Shown here piece after piece: positions 54,638-62,069 of a stretch of 64,000 bases of DNA (position 1 is the first letter of the stretch; each line of letters starts with the position of its first letter). A program made the position numbers and the translations under genes. The notes beneath the pieces are model-generated. The model had not been told where the DNA came from and made no database searches. It saw only the letters and a program-made list of their open reading frames with translations. Source of the stretch: SG8-30 sp963695085 (GTDB lineage: Bacteria > Pseudomonadota > Gammaproteobacteria > Steroidobacterales > Steroidobacteraceae); the NCBI GenBank assembly GCA_963695085.1, contig CAVOFV010000002.1:105383-169382 (forward strand). The letters are read 5' to 3'.

Positions 54638-55888
54638 TCAGGCTGCCGAGGACCGTCGCAGGGTCGGCGCCCCTTCGCCACTCAGTTCCCGGAACACCGC
54701 ATGGAACTGCTCGAGCGCCCAGTCCACCTGGTCGCGCTTGATCACCAGCGGCGGCGCGATGCGCAGCGAGTGCCCGTGCGTGTCCTTGGTGAGCACGCCA
54801 CGCTCCTTCAACGCGCGGCTGAAGCGCTTGGCCTCGCCGGCCTCGGGGTGCAGTTCGACGGCCATCATCAAGCCGCGGCCCCGCACTTCCTTGATGGCGG
54901 CGGAGCGGATCGAGCGCAGCTGCTCGGTGAAGTAGGCACCCTGCAGGGCGGAATTCTCGATCATGCCTTCCTCGGTCAGCACCCTGAGCGCGGCGCGCGC
55001 GACCGCGCAAGCCAGCGAGTTGCCGCCAAAGGTCGAGCCGTGCTGACCGGGCTGCAGCACGCCCAGCACCTCGGAGTTGGAGAGCACGGCGGAAACCGGG
55101 TAGAAGCCGCCGGACAGCGCCTTGCCGACGAGCGTGACATCGGCCTCGATGCCCTCGTGGGCCTCTGCCAGCAGCTTGCCAGTGCGGCCCAGCCCCGTCT
55201 GGATCTCGTCCAGCACCAGCGTGACGCGATGGGCGGTGCACAGTTCGCGCACGCGCTGGAAGTAACCGGGCGGCGGAATGATGACGCCGGCCTCGCCCTG
55301 GATCGGCTCGACCAGGAAGGCGACGGTGTTGGGAGTGATCGCCTTCGCGAAGGCCTCGGCGTCACCGAATGGCACGACCCGGAAGCCGGGCGCGAACGGC
55401 CCGAAGCCGCCGCGCGCATCCGGGTCCGTCGAGAACCCGACGATGCTGATGGTGCGGCCATGGAAGTTGTTGGCGCAGACGATGACCTCGGCCTGCCCGT
55501 CCGGCACGCCCTTGACTTCGTAGCCCCACTTGCGGACCGCCTTGATCGCGCTTTCGACCGCCTCGGCGCCCGAATTCATGGGCAGCACCTTGTGCGAGCC
55601 GGTCAGCGCGGCGATCTCCTCGTAGAACAATGGCAGCTGGTCGTTGCGGAACGCGCGCGACGTGAGCGTGAGCTTGCCGGCCTGCTCGACCATGGCCGCG
55701 AGGATCTTTGGGTGGCAATGGCCCTGGTTGACGGCGGAATACGCCGACAGGCAATCAAGGTAGCGCTTGCCCTCGATGTCCCAGACCCAGACTCCCTCGC
55801 CGCGGCAGAGCACGACGTCGAGTGGCTCGTAGTTATGCGCCCCCAGCCGCGACTCGGTTGCGATGAGGTTGCTGGCTAGACTGTTCAT
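54638..55888 (-). CDS. rocD: Ornithine aminotransferase (ornithine-oxo-acid transaminase)
   Basis: RocD converts ornithine and 2-oxoglutarate to glutamate semialdehyde and glutamate. The 416-residue class III aminotransferase has YEPLDVVLCRGEGVWVWDIE, LDCLSAYSAVNQGHCHPKI, MNSGAEAVESAIKAVRKWGY, CANNFHGRTISIVGFSTDP, VLDEIQTGLGRTGK and the PLP lysine in VGKALSGGFYPVSAV. These are hallmarks of the arginase-linked enzyme rather than ArgD. I choose the second ATG (55888), which has GAGG at good spacing. It overlaps rocF by 56 bases and is the second gene of the pair. Confidence 0.94.
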   Translation of the reverse strand: MNSLASNLIATESRLGAHNYEPLDVVLCRGEGVWVWDIEGKRYLDCLSAYSAVNQGHCHPKILAAMVEQAGKLTLTSRAFRNDQLPLFYEEIAALTGSHKVLPMNSGAEAVESAIKAVRKWGYEVKGVPDGQAEVIVCANNFHGRTISIVGFSTDPDARGGFGPFAPGFRVVPFGDAEAFAKAITPNTVAFLVEPIQGEAGVIIPPPGYFQRVRELCTAHRVTLVLDEIQTGLGRTGKLLAEAHEGIEADVTLVGKALSGGFYPVSAVLSNSEVLGVLQPGQHGSTFGGNSLACAVARAALRVLTEEGMIENSALQGAYFTEQLRSIRSAAIKEVRGRGLMMAVELHPEAGEAKRFSRALKERGVLTKDTHGHSLRIAPPLVIKRDQVDWALEQFHAVFRELSGEGAPTLRRSSAA

Positions 55889-56861
55889 GTTCATCCTCAC
55901 TGCGTGCCGGCATGGCACGCTCGATGATCTGCCGGCCGAAGAGGCTGGCAGCGAGTTCCACGAGCAGCCGCGCACTGCGGCCACGCTCGTCCAGGAAGGG
56001 GTTGAGTTCGGCGATGTCGAAGGACAGCAGCAGGCCCGAGTCGTACAGCATCTCCATGATGAAGTGCGCCTCGCGGTAGGTCGCACCGCCCGGCACCGTC
56101 GTCGCGACCCCGGGCGCAATCTCCGGATCGAGGAAGTCGACATCCAGGCTGACGTGCAGCACGCCGCCGCGTCCCTGCACCGATTCGATGATCCGCCGCA
56201 GTGTGGCGACCACGCCGAATTCGTCGATGCTGCGCATGTCCACGACGTTGATGCCGCGCGCCTGCAGCAGGGCGCGCTCGTCGCGGTCGATCGAGCGGAT
56301 GCCGAACTCGTACACGTGCGAGTAGGGAACGACCGCATCGCCCGCCGCCTCGCGCACTGCCCCGAAGCCGGCTTCGCCACAGAAGGCGGCGACCGGCATG
56401 CCGTGCAGGCTGCCGGAGGGCGAGGTGAGCGGAGTATTGAAGTCCGCGTGCGCGTCCAGCCACAGCACGAACAGTTCGAGTCCCGCTTCGCGGCAATGCC
56501 GCGCCACCCCGGCCACGGAACCCATGGACAGGCTGTGATCGCCGCCCAGAAAGACCGGCGTCTCCTCGGCCTGCAAGGCCTCATAGCCGGCGCGGGCCAG
56601 CGAGCCGGCCCAGGCGGCCACGGTCGCGCCCCTGTCCGGCCGCTGCGGTTGGGCGCGGCCCGCCCAGGGCGCGACGTCGCCGTGATCGCGCACCTGGTGG
56701 CCAAGCGCCGCCAGCGCCTCGGCAATGCCGGCGATGCGCAGCGCAGCCGGCCCCATTGCGGCACCAGGCTGGCTGGTGCCTGCGTCGGTGGGTGCGCCGA
56801 TCAGCGCTATGCGGCGCCGCTGATCCGCAGCCAGCCGTGGCGCTCCATGCGGTTGGTTCAT
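55833..56861 (-). CDS. rocF: Arginase
   Basis: Arginase hydrolyses arginine to ornithine and urea at a two-manganese site. The 342-residue protein has all metal-ligand motifs: GGDHSLSMG (about 110), WLDAHADFNT (about 135-143) and SLDVDFLDP (about 243). GAPTDAGTSQPGAAMGP is near the N-terminus. It is about 40 residues longer than Bacillus arginase, partly because the last 18 or so codons run into rocD in another frame. The start at 56861 has AGGA upstream; the ATG at 56891 is an alternative. With RocD it gives the path arginine to glutamate semialdehyde. No urease is in the window. Confidence 0.94.
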   Translation of the reverse strand: MNQPHGAPRLAADQRRRIALIGAPTDAGTSQPGAAMGPAALRIAGIAEALAALGHQVRDHGDVAPWAGRAQPQRPDRGATVAAWAGSLARAGYEALQAEETPVFLGGDHSLSMGSVAGVARHCREAGLELFVLWLDAHADFNTPLTSPSGSLHGMPVAAFCGEAGFGAVREAAGDAVVPYSHVYEFGIRSIDRDERALLQARGINVVDMRSIDEFGVVATLRRIIESVQGRGGVLHVSLDVDFLDPEIAPGVATTVPGGATYREAHFIMEMLYDSGLLLSFDIAELNPFLDERGRSARLLVELAASLFGRQIIERAMPARSEDEHEQSSQQPHRNRVAAGGA

Positions 56862-57210
56862 GGCTTCGTCCTGACCGGAAATAGCTGTCATACCGCTATT
56901 CTGGCGTGCGCCCGTGGCGGCAGACCAGCATTCTGGTTTCGACCCGCAAGCAGTGCGATGCCGGTACCACTTCCAGCCGGTTCAAAGGTATATATAAATC
57001 GGATTAAAAATATACTATAAAGAATTGATTATAAGTGAAATATATCACCGAAACCGGTTGACAGTGCCCGTCAACCCGGTGCTGTCGGCGTCTACACCCG
57101 ATTGCCGCTCTCCGCCGGCGCTTGCCAGTCCCGCGTGGGCTGTGATGGCATGGCGCCCGCGTTGACACGGAAGCCGCCCAGAACAGGGGGCAACAAACGA
57201 GGGAAACGTG
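56862..57210. promoter_or_regulatory. AT-rich regulatory region upstream of rocF
   Basis: This 349-base gap separates rocF (leftward) from a small membrane-protein gene (rightward) and has no gene. Its middle (about 56981-57050) is very AT-rich for this genome and carries several possible -10 elements on the minus strand, such as TATAAT at 57033-57028. Next to it is an inverted repeat, ACCGGTTGAC (57053-57062) and GTCAACCCGGT (57070-57080), a plausible operator. A TTGACA on the plus strand at 57162-57167 has no good -10 partner. I infer regulated expression of rocF-rocD, perhaps by arginine. Confidence 0.5.
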
Positions 57211-57531
57211 ATGGACAAGATCGGAAAGATCGCCGTGGTCGTCGGCATCGTGATCGCGATCGTGGCCGGGTTCTTCAACTTCACGCAGCCGTGGTTCGGG
57301 TGGCTGCTGGCCGTACTCGGCCTGGTCGTGGGCTTGATGAACGTGACAGGCACCGAGTCGAAGACCTTCCTGCTGGCCGGCATCGGCCTGTTGATGGTCG
57401 GTTCGTCCGTCGACAATGTGCCCTTGATCGGCGAGATGCTGACGTCTTTCCTGGGCTACATCATCGCGTTCATGGCGCCGGCCATCCTGATCGTGGCGCT
57501 GAAGAGCCTGTTCGACACGGTCAAGGACTGA
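57211..57531 (+). CDS. Small membrane protein of unknown function
   Basis: The 106-residue protein is almost entirely hydrophobic, with three or four predicted membrane helices (about 6-22, 29-45, 53-68 and 76-98). Short polar links separate them (NFTQPWFG, TGTESKT, NVPLIGEM). I do not recognise a family. The ATG at 57211 has the ribosome site GAGGG; the GTG just before it is also in frame. It stands alone, with a candidate terminator downstream. Confidence 0.75.
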   Translation: MDKIGKIAVVVGIVIAIVAGFFNFTQPWFGWLLAVLGLVVGLMNVTGTESKTFLLAGIGLLMVGSSVDNVPLIGEMLTSFLGYIIAFMAPAILIVALKSLFDTVKD

Positions 57532-57585
57532 CCGGATCGGGCTTGTCGCACGGAAAGAGGGCCCGCAGGCGCCGGCCAGCGTCGA

Positions 57586-57610
57586 CCGCGCAGCGTCGCG
57601 CGGATCTTTT
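57586..57610 (+). terminator. Candidate rho-independent terminator
   Basis: CCGCGC (57586-57591) and GCGCGG (57598-57603) form a six-base-pair GC stem with a six-base loop, followed by ATCTTTT. It would terminate the small membrane-protein gene. Confidence 0.5.
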
Positions 57611-57623
57611 CAGGGCTTCCCGT

Positions 57624-58133
57624 TCAGCGTCGCGGCGGCTCGCCGCGTGGCGCATCGAAATTGAACATGCCGTGCGTAATCTGCCACAGGCCGTCCGCCT
57701 GCTTTTCCCAGACCTGCAGGAACTTGCCGCTGTCCAGCGACTTGCCGTCCGGGCCGGTACCCAGGAAGGTCCCGGACCGCCAGCCGAGTGTGCCGGACAC
57801 GCCGACATCGGTCTCGTCCAGGTCCAGCTTGATGCCGGCTGTCTTGTTCGCCGCGAATTCCCTTGCGAACTGCTCCCTGATCGCCATCCGGCCCACGACA
57901 TAGGGGCTGTTCGCGGGCATCAGCATGGCGTCTTCCGAGTAGAACGCGGCGACGCTCGCGGCGTCGCCAGCCTGCAGAGCAGCGAAGCCGAGCGCGCCGG
58001 CCGCGCGGATCGCCTTCAGGTCCGCGGCGGTCGTGTCGGGCGCGGTGACTTTCTGTGCGGGTGCAGGGGCGGGCGCGCAGGCCGGGGTGACGATGGCCGT
58101 TGCCAGCAAGACGAGCGCTACCAGTGACTTCAT
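57624..58133 (-). CDS. Exported SnoaL-like (DUF4440/SgcJ-type) protein
   Basis: The 169-residue protein has a hydrophobic leader with a possible lipobox (IVTPAC, weak) and an Ala/Pro linker, then an NTF2-like fold: AAGALGFAALQAGDAASVAA, FYSEDAMLMPANSPYVVGR, then WRSGTFLGTGPDG and FLQVWEKQADGLWQITHGMF. This pattern is that of DUF4440/SgcJ proteins, whose substrates are mostly unknown. The start at 58133 follows GGGGAG. It is divergent from the histidine phosphatase gene. Confidence 0.85.
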   Translation of the reverse strand: MKSLVALVLLATAIVTPACAPAPAPAQKVTAPDTTAADLKAIRAAGALGFAALQAGDAASVAAFYSEDAMLMPANSPYVVGRMAIREQFAREFAANKTAGIKLDLDETDVGVSGTLGWRSGTFLGTGPDGKSLDSGKFLQVWEKQADGLWQITHGMFNFDAPRGEPPRR

Positions 58134-58341
58134 GTGGTACTCCCCACGTCGCTTGAACGTGCGGGCCATCCCCTCGCTGACCCGCTGTGTGCCATATCCA
58201 TCCTACACCGCAAGGCGCGGTTCCGGACGACCGCGTGCTTTGCAGCGCAGCATTTGAGCGCTGCCATCTTGGCGCAGACGGATGGCGCGGCGGGCCAACG
58301 GGGTACCGCGCCGGGTCGTGCAAGCGCGCCGGGCACAGGGC

Positions 58342-58347
58342 TATGAT
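58342..58347 (+). promoter_or_regulatory. -10 element directly before a start codon
   Basis: TATGAT lies six bases before the ATG of the histidine-phosphatase gene at 58354, so transcription should begin at or next to the start codon. The spacing resembles that at yceD. No strong -35 is visible and there is no ribosome-binding site. Confidence 0.45.
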
Positions 58348-58353
58348 GCGCCC

Positions 58354-58914
58354 ATGCACAAGGATCTCGCAGGTCTGCGGCGGCGGCCCTTCCTCACGCC
58401 GGTGTGGCTGTCGGCGATCGCGACGGTCATCGCCCTGGCGGTGGTGGTCTGGCTGGTCCTGTCGGCCTCGACCACGACGGTATTCGTAGTCCGGCATGCC
58501 GAGAAGGCCGCCGGCGCGGACCCCGACCCGCCGCTGTCGGTGGCTGGACAGTTGCGCGCCGAACGGCTGGCAGAAGTGTTCGGTTCGGGCGGATCCCGCC
58601 ATGGCCTGCAGGCGATCTTCGTCACGGAATTGCGCCGCACGCAGGAAACGGCGCGGCCGCTGGCCAACGCGCTGGGCATCCCGGTGCTTGTCGTGCCAGC
58701 CGCCGAGTCGGCGGCTGCTGCGCGTCGCGCGCTGGACGAGTACGCGGGTCAACGCGTGCTGATGATCGGTCACTCGAACACGGTTCCGGTCATCGTCCGG
58801 GAAATTGCCGGTGAGCGCGTGCCGGAACTGGCGGAGACCGACTACGCCACGCTCTATGTGGCCAGTCGTCCGCGCTTCAGCCGCTCGTCCGTCGCGGTGC
58901 TGCGCCTGCCCTGA
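58354..58914 (+). CDS. Membrane-anchored histidine phosphatase family protein
   Basis: The 186-residue protein has one N-terminal helix (about 18-38: VWLSAIATVIALAVVVWLVL) that should anchor it, with the catalytic domain outside the cytoplasm. The domain has the phospho-histidine motif VVRHAEKA (about 45-52), the partner FVTELRRTQETA and the second His in VLMIGHSNTVP. It resembles short SixA/phosphoglycerate-mutase-like enzymes of unknown substrate. The ATG at 58354 is preceded by TATGAT. Confidence 0.87.
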   Translation: MHKDLAGLRRRPFLTPVWLSAIATVIALAVVVWLVLSASTTTVFVVRHAEKAAGADPDPPLSVAGQLRAERLAEVFGSGGSRHGLQAIFVTELRRTQETARPLANALGIPVLVVPAAESAAAARRALDEYAGQRVLMIGHSNTVPVIVREIAGERVPELAETDYATLYVASRPRFSRSSVAVLRLP

Positions 58915-58926
58915 GCGCGCGCGCGG

Positions 58927-59382
58927 TCAGCCGCGGCGCGCGGCAATCGCGTTTTCGACGAACTGCTTGTGTCGCGCCACGCGCAGGTCGGCGAGCACCG
59001 CGTCGCGCACCACGCCCATCCCGTCGATCAGGAATGTGGCGCGGCGAACGCCGATGCCAAGCGGGCCGTCGACGCCGAAGGCGCGTATGACCGCTTTGCG
59101 TTCGTCGGACAGCAGCGTGAAGGGCAGCTGGTACTTCTTGCGGAATTGCCGATGGCTGGCCGGCGACTGCGGGCTGACACCCACGACGCGCAGGCCCGCA
59201 CCGAGTATCTGCGTGTGCAGGTCCCGCAGGTCACAGGCTTCGCTGGTGCAGCCCGGCGTGAAATCGGCCGGGTAGAAATAGAGGATCAGCGCATCGGCGT
59301 CGAGCAGGCCGGCCAGGCTGCGTTCGACGCCGTCCTGGTCCGGCAGCGTGAAATCCGGGGCTTTCTTGCCTGCTGCCAGCAT
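58927..59382 (-). CDS. bcp: Thioredoxin-dependent peroxiredoxin Bcp
   Basis: Bcp reduces hydrogen peroxide and organic peroxides with thioredoxin. The 151-residue protein has APDFTLPDQDG, the active-site segment YFYPADFTPGCTSEACDLRD with the peroxidatic Cys (about 45) and a resolving Cys five residues later, and RATFLIDGMG near residue 115. The length is normal. It converges on the phosphatase gene. Confidence 0.95.
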   Translation of the reverse strand: MLAAGKKAPDFTLPDQDGVERSLAGLLDADALILYFYPADFTPGCTSEACDLRDLHTQILGAGLRVVGVSPQSPASHRQFRKKYQLPFTLLSDERKAVIRAFGVDGPLGIGVRRATFLIDGMGVVRDAVLADLRVARHKQFVENAIAARRG

Positions 59383-59410
59383 CGTGCTCTCCAGTCGGCC
59401 CGGCCCGCCC

Positions 59411-59890
59411 TCACGGCTGCCGGTGGGACGCGGGACCCCGGAATACCGCTTCCATCACTTCGTAGTTGGACGCGTGCAGGCCGAGGTGCTCGTAGATCCG
59501 CTGCGCGGAGTTATTGGTCCTGTCCACGTAGAGCCGCAGGCCGCAGACGCCGGCCGATCCACGCGCCAGTCCCGCCACGTGCCGGTACAGCATCGAGAAG
59601 ATGCCCCGGCCGCGCAGCGCCCGCTCGACAAACACCGACTGGATCCACCAGAACACCCCGTTGCGCCAGTCGCTCCATTCGTAGGTCAGCATCATCTGCC
59701 CGATCGCGCGGCCGTCATGCTCGGCAATGAAGTAGCGGCCCAGCGACCGGTCTGCGAGAACGGCGGCGACGCCCGGGCGCAGCAGCGCAAGGTCGAGGCC
59801 CACATCCTCCGACTCCCTCGCCAGTTCCGCATTCGCCTGGATGATGAACTCCAGGTCGTCCGGGGTCGCATCGCGAACCGTGAAATCCAT
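59411..59890 (-). CDS. GNAT family N-acetyltransferase
   Basis: The 159-residue protein has the start FTVRDATPDDLEFIIQANAE, FIAEHDGRAIGQMMLTYEW, SVFVERALRGRGIFSMLYRH (the acetyl-CoA loop R-G-x-G) and LYVDRTNNSAQRIYEHLGLH. The substrate is unknown. It lies 28 bases upstream of bcp on the same strand and may be co-transcribed with it. Confidence 0.9.
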   Translation of the reverse strand: MDFTVRDATPDDLEFIIQANAELARESEDVGLDLALLRPGVAAVLADRSLGRYFIAEHDGRAIGQMMLTYEWSDWRNGVFWWIQSVFVERALRGRGIFSMLYRHVAGLARGSAGVCGLRLYVDRTNNSAQRIYEHLGLHASNYEVMEAVFRGPASHRQP

Positions 59891-59979
59891 GCGTCTGCCT
59901 GTCCAGCACGGGGACCCGGTCAATGATAATGCGTGGCGAGGGAGGCGTCTGCACCCGCATGGGCGACCGGAATGGTCGC

Positions 59980-60008
59980 TTGCCCGGAAGCGGGCACGTC
60001 ATTACAAT
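59980..60008 (+). promoter_or_regulatory. Promoter of tRNA-Ala
   Basis: TTGCCC (59980-59985) and TACAAT (60003-60008) are spaced by exactly 17 bases, ending 13 bases before the mature tRNA. Confidence 0.75.
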
Positions 60009-60021
60009 CCTGCGCCTTCGT

Positions 60022-60097
<76 letters not shown>

Positions 60098-60167
60098 GTT
60101 CTGACCCAGGCTCTCCGGCATCCGCCGGAGGGCTGCGAGCGCGCCGGCGTGTGCCGCCGGGGTCGGG

Positions 60168-61694
60168 CTATTTCGTCAACCGGAAACCCTTCTCACGGAA
60201 CAGCCGCACGCAGGCGCGCGCGACCTGCTGGTCGTACTTGGCACGGCCATGGCTGGTGATTTCCTCGAGCGCGGCCGCCACGCCGAGGGTAGGCCGGTAC
60301 GGGCGGTGCGAGGACATCGCCGCCACCACGTCGGCGACCGCGATGATGCGCGCCTCGAGCAGGATCTCTCCATCCTTCAGGCCACGGGGGTAGCCGCTGC
60401 CGTCGAGCCGCTCGTGGTGCTGCAGGATGGTCTCCGCCACGGGCCAGGGAAACTCGAGTCCCTTGAGGATGTCGGACCCGGTCTGCGGGTGGGTCTTGAT
60501 CATCTCGAATTCCAGGTCGGTGAGTGCGCTGGGCTTGGAGAGGATCTGCGCCGGGATGGCGACCTTCCCGATATCGTGCATCAGGCCGATCACCTCGAGC
60601 CCGTGACAGCGCTCCCTCGCCAGGCCGAGTTCCGCGCCGATAGCGCGCGCCACCGCCGCCACCTGACGCTCGTGGCCCGCCGTGTACGGGTCGCGCAGCT
60701 CCGTCATGTTGGCGATGGCCTTGACCGTCTCGAACTGCGTGGACTCCAGCTGGCGCATCTGCTGCGCCAGCTGCTCCCGTGCCAGCTTGCGTTCCGTGAT
60801 ATCGATGATCAGGCCGTCCAGGCAGACGAGTTCACCGTGCCGGCCGAAGATGCCGCGGCCGCGTTCCCACACCCAGCGCTCGGACCCGTCCTGGTGCCGG
60901 ATCCGGTACTCCATCTCGTACGGTCCTTGCTGTGCGAGGGCCGTGTCGACGGCGTTCCTGACCAGCTGCCGGTCTTCCGGGTGGATCAGCTCTGCGTAGG
61001 GCACGACGCTGTTCATCAGCAGGTCGGCGGGCGGATGACCCGTGACGCCGGCGCAGCCGTCGCTCAGGAATTCCATGGTCCAGTCGGCGTCGTTCCTGCA
61101 CCGATACGCCAGCCCCGGCAGGTTGTCGATCAGGGTCTTGATTCGTCCCTTGCTGGCCCGCAGCAGTCGCGACTGCTCGCCGTCCTTCCTGACGGCGTCG
61201 GTCAGGCGTTGCATCGCCACGGTCAGAATGCGCGTCTGCTCGGTGTGCCTGGCCCGCAGGCCGGCGAGCTCGAGCTGGGTGGCAACGCGCGCCAGCACTT
61301 CATCGGCTTCGAACGGTTTGCAGATGAGTTCAGGGACTGGCGCGTCGCGGCTGACGGGCGCCTGTCCTGACTCGCCCCGGGCACGGATCATCACGACCGG
61401 GATGTCGCTGGTGTGCTTGTCAATCGCCAGCGCGGCATGCAGTTCCCCGCCGGTAATCCCCGCCAGGTCGGTGGCCACGAACATGAGCTGCGGCTTGGCC
61501 TCGTGGATCGCGGCGAGCGCGTCGGGACCGTTGTGTGCAACCTGCACGACATAGCCGCGGTGCGACAGGATGCGGGACAGGTCGTCCGCATCCGCCGCAA
61601 TCGCGTCAACGATCAGGATGAGCGTCTCCTGTCGGTCGGGGCTGGCCGCCGGGGGGTGACTGCGCACCGCGTGCATAGGGGGAATCGGCCTCAT
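60168..61694 (-). CDS. Receiver-like / PAS / HD-GYP protein
   Basis: The 508-residue protein has a receiver-like domain (about 24-140), a PAS domain (about 180-300: YRCRNDADWTMEFLSDGCAG to WVWERGRGIFGRHGELVCLD) and a C-terminal HD-GYP domain (about 315-505). The HD-GYP domain has HDIGK (373-377), HHERLDGSGYPRGLK (426-440) and ARIIAVADVVAAM, so c-di-GMP phosphodiesterase activity is likely. In the receiver the phosphoacceptor position is Ala (A74 in PQLMFVATDLAG), although the conserved Lys (KPFEADE) remains. I choose the ATG at 61694, preceded by GGAACTTA; in-frame ATGs at 61715 and 61676 are alternatives. Confidence 0.9.
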   Translation of the reverse strand: MRPIPPMHAVRSHPPAASPDRQETLILIVDAIAADADDLSRILSHRGYVVQVAHNGPDALAAIHEAKPQLMFVATDLAGITGGELHAALAIDKHTSDIPVVMIRARGESGQAPVSRDAPVPELICKPFEADEVLARVATQLELAGLRARHTEQTRILTVAMQRLTDAVRKDGEQSRLLRASKGRIKTLIDNLPGLAYRCRNDADWTMEFLSDGCAGVTGHPPADLLMNSVVPYAELIHPEDRQLVRNAVDTALAQQGPYEMEYRIRHQDGSERWVWERGRGIFGRHGELVCLDGLIIDITERKLAREQLAQQMRQLESTQFETVKAIANMTELRDPYTAGHERQVAAVARAIGAELGLARERCHGLEVIGLMHDIGKVAIPAQILSKPSALTDLEFEMIKTHPQTGSDILKGLEFPWPVAETILQHHERLDGSGYPRGLKDGEILLEARIIAVADVVAAMSSHRPYRPTLGVAAALEEITSHGRAKYDQQVARACVRLFREKGFRLTK

Positions 61695-61859
61695 TAAGTT
61701 CCGCGGATTATGCATAGTCGGCGGTCGCCCCGTGCGAATGAGGCGCATCGGCGACGCGGAACTGCGAGCCGTGTCACAGGAGCAGTCCGCCGGCGGCACG
61801 GCGGCGGTCGCCGCGGTGCTGCCGCGGGCCGTTCCGGCCTGGGGTACCATTGACGCGGC

Positions 61860-61935
61860 GCCCCGGTAGCTCAGTGGATAGAGCGGCCGCCTCCTAAGCG
61901 GCAGGTCATAGGTTCGACTCCTATCCGGGGCACCA
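61860..61935 (+). tRNA. tRNA-Arg (anticodon CCU)
   Basis: The 76-base gene has acceptor arms GCCCCGG/CCGGGGC, anticodon stem GCCGC/GCGGC with loop CTCCTAA (anticodon CCT), T-arm ATAGG TTCGACT CCTAT and an encoded CCA. It reads AGG. TACCAT at 61845-61850 may be its -10. Confidence 0.97.
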
Positions 61936-62069
61936 GCCGGACCTGTAACGTTGCGGCGGCCGAGACGGGCGCAGCGCCTCGTTTTCTAAGGAAAAACCGT
62001 TCCGGTATCATCGGGACAATTCTGCGACATGCGCGCCGGCATGCCGTGATGGGAGCGTCTGAGCAGGCC

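Noticed and set aside
57058..57063. TTGACA as -35 of a plus-strand promoter
   Set aside because: No -10-like hexamer lies 16-18 bases downstream; the bases are better explained as one arm of the inverted repeat.
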